From positions 1 to 64,000 of the forward strand of contig JAYELS010000053.1 in NCBI GenBank assembly GCA_034717695.1: DNA of 64,000 nucleotides, given 5' to 3'. The notes under the pieces are model-generated. The model did no database searches, was not told where the DNA came from, and saw only the letters and a list, made by a program, of their open reading frames with translations. Below are positions 57,733 through 64,000 of the stretch, piece after piece. Within the stretch, counting starts at the first letter, position 1. Each line of letters starts with the position of its first letter. Position numbers and translations under genes: made by a program. This DNA is from NAT127 sp034717695 (GTDB taxonomy: Bacteria > Pseudomonadota > Gammaproteobacteria > Pseudomonadales > Porticoccaceae).

Positions 57733-59754
57733 GTGAAGCCACTCGCTCCCCATCTGATCGCCCTGACCCTGGCGGCCCCCGCCTGGGGTGCCAGCGACCG
57801 CCTCGACGGCTGGGTGGAGCTGGGGGCCGGCGTCACCGACAACGGCAACGGCCGTTTCGGCGAGTACCGCCAGCCGCTGCAGACCAGCGGTCTTTTTGGC
57901 CTCGGCGGCCTCGGCCTCACCTGGCGGGACGGCGACGACCCCTACCGCCACGGCTATCTGGCGGCGGTGGCCAGCCTCGACCAGCTGGCCTTCGAGGCCC
58001 TCCACGCCCGCCAGGGCAGCTACCGTATCGGCTTTGATATCCGCCAGTTCGAGGCCCTGTCCCGGGGCCCGGTGAGCACGGTGTTCGCCGACCGCGACGG
58101 CGTCCAGACCCTGCCCCCGGGTTACGGGGGCCTCGCCGGGGCGGAGCGCTTCGACGCCCACCTCGGGGTCAGGCGCGAGCGGGCGGGGCTCGACCTGATG
58201 CGCCAGCTGGGCCCCTGGCGGCTGGCGGCGCGGCTTTCCTCGGAGAACAAGGAGGGCGGCCGCGCCGTCGGCGCCAGCGAGCGCTTTGGCGATGCGGCGC
58301 TGCTCCTCGCCCCCGTGGACCAGCGCCACGACAGCGTCGATCTGGACGCCGCCTACCTGGACGGCCCCTGGAGCCTCAACCTGCGGGGCTACCATTCCCG
58401 CTTCGGCAACGACAGCCGCGCCCTCGGCTACGCCAACCCGGTCAACCTGGCGGCGCCGCCCCGCACCCTCGACCTCGGGCCGGACAACGGCTTCACCCGG
58501 GTGGGATTCGACGGCGCCTACCGCTTCGCCCCGACCCGCCAGGTCTCCTGGTTCCTGTCCCGGGCGGACGCCCGCCAGGACGACGACTTCCTCCAGCCCC
58601 TGCTGGTGGCGGGCCAGCCCCTGCTCGACAGCCTCGACGCCCAGCGGGTGGACACCGACCTGCGCCTCGCCTTCCACGATCGCCCCGGGGCGCGGTTTGG
58701 CTACCGCCTGCGCTGGGACTACCGGGAGCGGGACAACCGCACCGACCGGGTACAGCTCTCCCCCAGCGGCTACGCCCACCTCTACGACAGCACCCGCGAG
58801 CGCCTCGCCCTGGATGCCGACTACCGCCTTGGGGGTGGCTGGCGCTGGAAGGGGGGCGCGGAACTGCGCCGGGTCGAGCGCGCCACCCGGGCCCTCGAAT
58901 CCTTCCGGGACGACGCCGACGACCGACACCTGTGGAGTGAGCTGCGCCTGCCCGCCCTGGGGCCCCTCGACTGGTCCCTGGCGGTGGAAACCACCGAGCG
59001 GGACAGCGACCTGTCCACCGCGCGGCGCGCCGAGCTGAACCCGGCAGCCCCCGTCCTCGCCACCCCCGACTACCTGCTGGCGGGGCGCAACTGGCAGTAC
59101 CGCCTGACCGCCGACCTGACCCTCGCCGAGGGGCTGCTGCTTGCGGCCCACTATCGCCATACCCGGGACGATTTTCGCAACGACTACCTGGGCCTGCACG
59201 GCCGCGACAGCGACGAGGTGTCCCTCACGCTGGCCTGGCAGGCGCGGCGGGATCTGTCCGTCAATGCCTGGGTCCAGCACCAGGACTTCCACCTGAGCCA
59301 GAACGGTTTCGAATTCCACCCCACCGGCGCCCGCTCCCAGGCCAATGCCCGCTGGCGTCAGTTCAGCGACGACCAGAGCCGCGCCCTCGGGGTCAACCTC
59401 CGCTGGCAGGCGCGCCCGGGGCTTGTCGCCAGCCTCGACCTCAGCCACGGCGAGAACGACAGCAGCTACCGCAGCCGCTGGCTTGAGGCCGCCGATACCG
59501 GCGAGGCCGGGGGCACCAGCGACAGCCTGCCGGGGGTGGGGGTGGACGTGACGCGCCTCGACGCCAGCCTCGCCTGGGACTACAGCGCCCGCACCCGCCT
59601 CCAGCTGCGCTACCTCCACGAGCGCTTGCGCGCCGACGACTGGGCCTGGGGCGACGATCTGTTCAATGTCCTCGCCTTTGGCTGGACCTCCCCCCGCCAC
59701 GATGGCCACGCCCTGCTGTTCACCCTGCGCCACCAGTTCGCCCCCGCTCCCTGA
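57733..59754 (+). CDS. MtrB/PioB-family decaheme-associated outer-membrane barrel
   Basis: A 673-residue exported barrel: signal peptide (LIALTLAAPAWGA) then alternating hydrophobic and polar strands with many Arg, Asp and aromatic residues up to the C-terminal LFTLRHQF. DGWVELGAGVTDNGNGRFGEYR and YDSTRERLALDADYRL are typical of MtrB/PioB. The N-terminal C-x-x-C of Shewanella MtrB is absent. It should sheath the decaheme cytochrome across the outer membrane. The start is GTG at 57733. Confidence 0.9.
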   Translation: MKPLAPHLIALTLAAPAWGASDRLDGWVELGAGVTDNGNGRFGEYRQPLQTSGLFGLGGLGLTWRDGDDPYRHGYLAAVASLDQLAFEALHARQGSYRIGFDIRQFEALSRGPVSTVFADRDGVQTLPPGYGGLAGAERFDAHLGVRRERAGLDLMRQLGPWRLAARLSSENKEGGRAVGASERFGDAALLLAPVDQRHDSVDLDAAYLDGPWSLNLRGYHSRFGNDSRALGYANPVNLAAPPRTLDLGPDNGFTRVGFDGAYRFAPTRQVSWFLSRADARQDDDFLQPLLVAGQPLLDSLDAQRVDTDLRLAFHDRPGARFGYRLRWDYRERDNRTDRVQLSPSGYAHLYDSTRERLALDADYRLGGGWRWKGGAELRRVERATRALESFRDDADDRHLWSELRLPALGPLDWSLAVETTERDSDLSTARRAELNPAAPVLATPDYLLAGRNWQYRLTADLTLAEGLLLAAHYRHTRDDFRNDYLGLHGRDSDEVSLTLAWQARRDLSVNAWVQHQDFHLSQNGFEFHPTGARSQANARWRQFSDDQSRALGVNLRWQARPGLVASLDLSHGENDSSYRSRWLEAADTGEAGGTSDSLPGVGVDVTRLDASLAWDYSARTRLQLRYLHERLRADDWAWGDDLFNVLAFGWTSPRHDGHALLFTLRHQFAPAP

Positions 59755-59873
59755 CCGGACGATAATTTTCCATCGCCATCCGCCGCCCTCGACTACAGTC
59801 ATTCCAGGGCGTTCGGCGGGTGCTGGCGCCCCAATTCCGGGGGATTCCCCCGCAATCATCCGAGGACAAGGCG

Positions 59874-60563
59874 ATGAAGAAATATCTGGCGGAACTGGTG
59901 GGCACCTTTTGGCTGGTGCTGGGGGGCTGTGGCAGCGCGGTGCTGGCGGCGGGGTATCCCGAGGTGGGGATTGGCCTTTTGGGGGTGTCCCTGGCCTTTG
60001 GTCTCACGGTAGTGACCATGGCCTATGCCATCGGCCATATCTCCGGCTGCCATCTGAATCCGGCGGTGTCGGTGGGGCTTTGGGCCGGCGGTCGCTTCCC
60101 CGCCAGTGAATTGCTGCCCTACATCGTCGCCCAGGTGATCGGCGGCGTGGTGGCGGGCGGCGTGCTGTACGTCATCGCCAGCGGCGCACCCGGCTTCGAG
60201 CTGAGCGGGGGCTTTGCCTCCAACGGCTTTGGCGAGCACTCCCCGGGGGGTTATTCCCTCACCGCCGCCCTGGTGGCCGAGGTGGTGATGACAATGCTGT
60301 TCCTGGTGGTCATTCTCGGCGCCACCGACCGCCGCGCGCCCCCCGGCATGGCGCCCCTCGCCATCGGCCTGTGCCTGACCCTCATCCACCTGATCACCAT
60401 CCCGGTCACCAACACCTCCGTCAATCCCGCCCGCAGCACTGGGGTGGCGGTGTTCGTGGGCGACTGGGCGGTGGCGCAGCTGTGGCTGTTCTGGGTGGCG
60501 CCCCTGGTGGGTGGCGCCCTGGGTGCTCTGGTGTACCGGGTGATCGGCGGCGAGGATCGCTGA
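59874..60563 (+). CDS. aqpZ: Aquaporin Z
   Basis: A 229-residue six-helix water channel. The two NPA boxes are GCHLNPAVSVGLW and NTSVNPARSTGVAV. The narrow filter residues (His in LIHLITIPVTNTSVNPAR and Arg after the second NPA) fit water-specific AqpZ rather than GlpF. ATG at 59874 begins KKYLAELVGTFWLVLGGCGSAVLA, the standard N-terminus. It has its own 119-bp upstream gap. Confidence 0.95.
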   Translation: MKKYLAELVGTFWLVLGGCGSAVLAAGYPEVGIGLLGVSLAFGLTVVTMAYAIGHISGCHLNPAVSVGLWAGGRFPASELLPYIVAQVIGGVVAGGVLYVIASGAPGFELSGGFASNGFGEHSPGGYSLTAALVAEVVMTMLFLVVILGATDRRAPPGMAPLAIGLCLTLIHLITIPVTNTSVNPARSTGVAVFVGDWAVAQLWLFWVAPLVGGALGALVYRVIGGEDR

Positions 60564-60617
60564 CGGCGGACGGCATCTGCCATCCATCGGGGCGCCGCTG
60601 GCCGTATACTGCCAGCC

Positions 60618-61958
60618 ATGGACCGATTCAGTTTCAATGCCCTCGCCAATGTCATCGACCTGCTGGTGGACGCCATCTGCGTGGTCGATGCCGAGGGCCG
60701 CTTCCTCTACGTCAGCGGTGCCGGGGAGCGCATCTTCGGCTACCGCCCGGAGGAGATGCTGGGCCGGCGGATGATCGAGCTGGTCCATCCGGACGACCGC
60801 GACCTCACCCTCGGGGTGGTCACGGAGATCATGGCGGGCGAGCTCCAACCCCACTTCGAGAACCGCTACATCCGCAAGGATGGCGAGGTGGTCCATATCA
60901 TGTGGTCGGCGCGCTGGTCGGAGGCGGACCAGGTGCGCATCGCCGTGGCCCGGGACATCACCCAGCGCAAGCGCGCCGAGGCGATGCAGGCGGCCCTCTA
61001 TGCCATCTCCGAGGCGGCCCACAGCGCCGGTGGCCTGCCGGAACTGTTCGCCCGCATCCACGGCATCGTCGGCGACCTGATGCCCGCCCCCAACTTTTGC
61101 ATCGCCCTCTACGACGCCGACACCGACCTGCTGACCTTTCCCTACTATGTGGACGAGCGCCGCCCGCTGCCACAGCCCCGGGAGCTGGCGGCCTTCCCCG
61201 GCTGCGAGGCGGTGATTCGCGGTGGCCATACCCTGTTCGTGACCCCCGAGAATCCCGGCATCGTGATGGCGAGTGGCAACGGCGAGCGGGGCGACCCGCC
61301 CCTGTACTGGCTCGGCGTGCCCCTCAAGACCGCCAACGGCATCCTCGGCGCCCTGGTGCTGCGCAGTTACGCCGAGACCACCCGCTACAGCGAGCGGGAC
61401 ACCGAGCTGCTGCAGTTCGTCTCGGCCCAGATCGCCGCCGCCACCGAGCGCCGCCAGCTGTTCAGCCGCCTCCAGTTCAACGCCCTCTACGACCCCTTGA
61501 CCCGCCTGCCCAACCGCGCCCTGTTCCACGACCGCCTGCAATCCGCCCTCGCCCGGGCGCGCCGGGAGGGGCAGACCCTGGCGCTGCTGTTCATCGACCT
61601 CGACAACTTCAAGACCGTCAACGACAACCTCGGCCACGCCGCCGGCGACCAGCTGCTGCAGCAGGCGGCCCGCCGCCTGGAGCAGTGCGTGCGGGCGTCC
61701 GACACGGTGGCGCGCTTTGGCGGGGATGAATTCGTGGTGCTGCTGGACAGGGCCCGGGCCCAGGACGGCGCGGCCCTGGCGGCGAAGATTCACGGCGCCC
61801 TGGTGCGGCCCTTCGAGCTTGCCGGGGAGGTGGCCCAGGTTACCCCCAGCATCGGCATCGCTGTCTTCCCGGACCACGGCGAGGACGAGAGCGCCCTGCT
61901 CGACCACGCCGACAGCGCCATGTACCGGGCCAAGCGCGGGGTGGCTGGCGGTCGCTGA
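60618..61958 (+). CDS. PAS-GAF diguanylate cyclase
   Basis: A 446-residue cytoplasmic protein: PAS (about 5-125; IFGYRPEEMLGRRMIELVHPDD and a PAC-like RKDGEVVHIMWSARW), GAF (about 140-275; PELFARIHGIVGDLMPAPNFCIALYD), then GGDEF (about 290-445). The active site is RFGGDEFVVLLD, preceded by DLDNFKTVNDNLGHAAGD, and the I-site is RASD. There is no EAL domain and no membrane helix. It likely makes c-di-GMP in response to a cytoplasmic or redox cue. It converges on the subtilase gene. Confidence 0.9.
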   Translation: MDRFSFNALANVIDLLVDAICVVDAEGRFLYVSGAGERIFGYRPEEMLGRRMIELVHPDDRDLTLGVVTEIMAGELQPHFENRYIRKDGEVVHIMWSARWSEADQVRIAVARDITQRKRAEAMQAALYAISEAAHSAGGLPELFARIHGIVGDLMPAPNFCIALYDADTDLLTFPYYVDERRPLPQPRELAAFPGCEAVIRGGHTLFVTPENPGIVMASGNGERGDPPLYWLGVPLKTANGILGALVLRSYAETTRYSERDTELLQFVSAQIAAATERRQLFSRLQFNALYDPLTRLPNRALFHDRLQSALARARREGQTLALLFIDLDNFKTVNDNLGHAAGDQLLQQAARRLEQCVRASDTVARFGGDEFVVLLDRARAQDGAALAAKIHGALVRPFELAGEVAQVTPSIGIAVFPDHGEDESALLDHADSAMYRAKRGVAGGR

Positions 61959-61981
61959 GGTTGCGGGGCGGTGCCCGGCGG

Positions 61982-63412
61982 TCAGCCGAGGCGCAGTTCG
62001 AAGCGGGTTTCCCGGGTGGTGCCGTCGTGGTGGGTGACGATCAGGCGGATGGTCCACAGCGGCGATCCCCGGAACTGGCTGGCGTCGATGCTGGCCAGCA
62101 CCCCCGCCATCACCGCTTCCGTCAGCTCGCCCGCCGCCGTCCAGGTGGCGGGGTTGGCGCCGGCCCCCAGTTCGATGCGGGCGGAGGCGAAGCGGTTGGC
62201 GGTGGCGGTGCCGCTGACTCGCACCCGCTGGCCGCCGCCCTCCGCCACCACCGCCACCCCGGTGATCTCCGCCTGGATGTCGAAGTCCCGGTCCGCGGCC
62301 AGGGCCGCCCGGGCGTCCAGGAGGCCATGGCCGCTGTACTGGTCGATACCGGGAATATCCACATCCCGGGCCGAGTTCACCAGGATGCGCTTGACCTCCT
62401 CATGGGTCAGCGACGGATCGTTGGCGATCAGCAGGGAAGCCACTGCCGCCACCATGGGCGCCGAGAACGAGGTGCCGCTGGCCCGGTAGTAGCGCTTGTC
62501 CGCCCCCACGTAGGCAGCCCCCGGCTGGTAGTCCACGCCGCTGATGTCCCGCATGGTGTCGGTGCGCCGCGCCCGCAGGGACAGCACGTCGAGGCCCGGG
62601 GCGGCGATGTCGATGGCCCTGCCCCAGTTGGAGAAGGCCTGGCGCTCGTCCTTGAAACCGGTGGAGGCCACGGTGATCACCTTGTCCGACGCGGCCATGC
62701 CGTAATTGCCTACGTCCACCCCCTCGTTGCCGGCGGCCACCACCACCACGGCGTTGTTGCGGTGGGCGTAGTCGAGGGCGTCCTGCTCGATGGCGGAGAT
62801 CTCCTTGCCCCCGACGCTCAGGTTGATGACCCGGGCGCCGTTGTCCACCGCGTAGACGATGGCCCGGGCCAGGTAGGAGGCGCGGCTGTGGCCGAAGTTG
62901 TTGATGGCCTTCAGCACCATCACCCGGGCATCGGGGTTGATGCCGGCGATGCCGGTGTCGTTCCAGGCGCCTGCGATGATGCCGGTGACGAAGGTGCCGT
63001 GGCCGTCGTGGTCCCAGGGCTTGTTGCTGTCGGCGAAGAAATCCCAGCCGATGATGTCGTCCACGTAGCCGTTGTTGTCGTCGTCGATGCCGTTGTCGGG
63101 GATCTCCCCGGGGTTTTGCCAGATGTTTTTCCAGTCGATGTCCCGGTGGTTCCAGTCGAGGCCGGTGTCGATCACCGCGACGATCACCGGCTGCGCCGAG
63201 GGTTTCACCCGGCGCCAGGCGGAGTCGGGGCCGCCGTCGAAGCCCAGCCGCTTGATGGCCCACTGGTCGTCGTAGTCCTGGCCCCAGCTGCCCTTGGCGC
63301 TGAAATGGGGGTCCTTCGGGCTGTCGTAGGCGGGGGTGGCGATGGGCAGCAGGGCGGCGATCGCGGCCGCCAGCAAGGGGCGCCGGGCGCGGTGGAGGGG
63401 CGCGGTCACCAT
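61982..63412 (-). CDS. Exported subtilisin-like serine protease (S8)
   Basis: A 476-residue exported protease. The signal peptide (RPLLAAAIAALLPIATPAYD) is followed directly by the catalytic domain: Asp in VAVIDTGLDWNH, His in DHDGHGTFVTGI, the oxyanion Asn in VVAAGNEG, and Ser in SGTSFSAPMVAA. About 100 C-terminal residues form a beta-rich domain. There is no long propeptide before the catalytic part. ATG at 63412 overlaps the stop of the upstream gene (ATGGTGA), so the two are coupled. Confidence 0.9.
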   Translation of the reverse strand: MVTAPLHRARRPLLAAAIAALLPIATPAYDSPKDPHFSAKGSWGQDYDDQWAIKRLGFDGGPDSAWRRVKPSAQPVIVAVIDTGLDWNHRDIDWKNIWQNPGEIPDNGIDDDNNGYVDDIIGWDFFADSNKPWDHDGHGTFVTGIIAGAWNDTGIAGINPDARVMVLKAINNFGHSRASYLARAIVYAVDNGARVINLSVGGKEISAIEQDALDYAHRNNAVVVVAAGNEGVDVGNYGMAASDKVITVASTGFKDERQAFSNWGRAIDIAAPGLDVLSLRARRTDTMRDISGVDYQPGAAYVGADKRYYRASGTSFSAPMVAAVASLLIANDPSLTHEEVKRILVNSARDVDIPGIDQYSGHGLLDARAALAADRDFDIQAEITGVAVVAEGGGQRVRVSGTATANRFASARIELGAGANPATWTAAGELTEAVMAGVLASIDASQFRGSPLWTIRLIVTHHDGTTRETRFELRLG

Positions 63413-64000
63413 GGGGCGGCTCCCGTTTCCAGGTTCGATGTTTCCAGGGTCAGGGTGGCGGACGGCAATGGGGCGGCGGGCCGGTAGTCGGCGGGTGTCC
63501 AGCCGAGGGGCGGCCCCGGTTGCTTGTCGCGGCAGTAGTCCACCTGCTCGCTCCAGTCGCCGTCGAGGCCGAGCTTGCCCTTCCAGCTGTCGTAGCCGAG
63601 GCCGGCACCGCTGAGGATCAGGTAGTCGTTGCCGTTCACCGAGGCGCTGTCGGCGCTGACGCCATTGTCGCCCCCCGCCACCCCGGCGTCGCCCTCGCCC
63701 TCGCCGGCTTCCCGTCTGAGCACGGCGCCACTGGTGGGGCCGACGAACACCTCCACCTGGTAGCCCGCCGGCGCGAGTCCCCCGGCGCCGGGTTTCAGGG
63801 GGCAGCGGCTCGGGTCCGTCTCCCCGCAGGGGGGCACCTCGATCTTGCAGTCGCCGTTGCCATCGGTGCGGCATTGCAGGGGATCGCCGTCGTAGCCCAC
63901 ATCGGGCCGCTCCGGGGACTGGCCGGGCAGGGCGACGTCGGTGGCGCCGGTGTCGAGCAGCTTGATGGTCTGGCCCGCCACGGCGTTGCCGGCGGGGGCG
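63406..64000 (-). CDS. C-terminal part of a large exported-type protein (partial)
   Basis: The open frame enters from the window edge and has 197 visible residues. It contains GQTIKLLDTGATDVALPGQS, CRTDGNGDCKIEVPPCGETDPSRCPL and GYQVEVFVGPTSGAVLRR, then NDYLILSGAG. The paired Cys and beta-strand layout recalls carboxypeptidase-regulatory or SdrD-B-like beta sandwiches, but no family is certain. The end is translationally coupled to the subtilase gene, so it may be a co-secreted partner or substrate. The GTG at 63981 is not the true start, because the frame continues upstream. Confidence 0.7.
   Translation of the reverse strand, partial: APAGNAVAGQTIKLLDTGATDVALPGQSPERPDVGYDGDPLQCRTDGNGDCKIEVPPCGETDPSRCPLKPGAGGLAPAGYQVEVFVGPTSGAVLRREAGEGEGDAGVAGGDNGVSADSASVNGNDYLILSGAGLGYDSWKGKLGLDGDWSEQVDYCRDKQPGPPLGWTPADYRPAAPLPSATLTLETSNLETGAAPW

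Noticed and set aside
56677..59859. Long minus-strand open frame opposite the cytochrome and barrel genes
   Set aside because: It is antisense to the decaheme and MtrB-like genes. The ten C-x-x-C-H motifs fix the plus-strand reading.
1..64000. CRISPR arrays, tRNA or rRNA genes
   Set aside because: No regularly spaced direct repeats were seen, and the intergenic gaps are too short or lack cloverleaf-like sequence.

Overview
The window is a piece of a GC-rich gammaproteobacterial chromosome around the replication origin. It carries dnaA-dnaN-recF-gyrB, rpmH-rnpA-yidD-yidC-mnmE, mnmG-rsmG-parA-parB and the whole atpIBEFHAGDC operon, followed by glmU-glmS. Gene order, LPS genes (gmhB, an LpxL-type acyltransferase), PA2778/PA2779-type proteins and palindromic parS sites point to a Pseudomonadales or Oceanospirillales-like, probably aquatic, respiratory bacterium. 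I cannot name the genus.

Layout. 1-3.9 kb is an AT-rich accessory patch. It holds the 3' end of an IS256-family element, a pyruvyltransferase-nitroreductase fusion gene that the IS has cut at its 5' end, and a glycosyltransferase with an odd C-terminal domain. From 3.9 kb the sequence is GC-rich: an orphan MNT nucleotidyltransferase, cysK, an LpxL-like acyltransferase, glyQS, gmhB and plsC. 10.7-25.9 kb is the origin block. Compared with the usual Pseudomonas order, the rpmH-to-mnmE segment appears inverted in place. DnaA boxes with AT-rich DNA therefore occur in two separate intergenic regions, mnmE/dnaA and rpmH/mnmG. Two perfect 16-bp parS palindromes lie inside recF. 26-36.4 kb is the ATP synthase operon with a near-consensus promoter and a terminator, then glmU and glmS.

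36.4-64 kb is accessory in character. (i) A nitric oxide module: norR diverges from a ybaN-like gene and nnrS, with three NorR-type sites and a candidate sigma-54 promoter between them. (ii) A PmrAB/QseBC-like two-component system with two PepSY proteins. CTTAAG-N5-CTTAAG-type boxes precede this operon and a YejM/EptA-like alkaline-phosphatase-fold membrane enzyme, each 10 bp from a -10-like hexamer. (iii) A diguanylate cyclase, a glycine-zipper protein, a DUF486 protein and a PA2778/PA2779 pair. (iv) A sulfide-oxidation set: an ETHE1-like persulfide dioxygenase, a DUF442-SQR fusion and a SulP transporter. (v) A compact gene set for electron transfer across the envelope: a ferric-reductase-like flavocytochrome, an exported cytochrome b5, a DmsE/MtrA-type decaheme cytochrome and an MtrB/PioB-type barrel, with no outer-surface cytochrome. 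(vi) AqpZ, a PAS-GAF-GGDEF cyclase, an exported subtilase and the 3' part of a large gene that runs off the window.

The most interesting candidate system is the flavocytochrome-b5-decaheme-barrel set at 55.2-59.8 kb, directly downstream of the sulfide genes. Read in order, it gives a continuous redox path from cytoplasmic NAD(P)H to the cell surface, or the reverse. No tRNA, rRNA or CRISPR array was seen.
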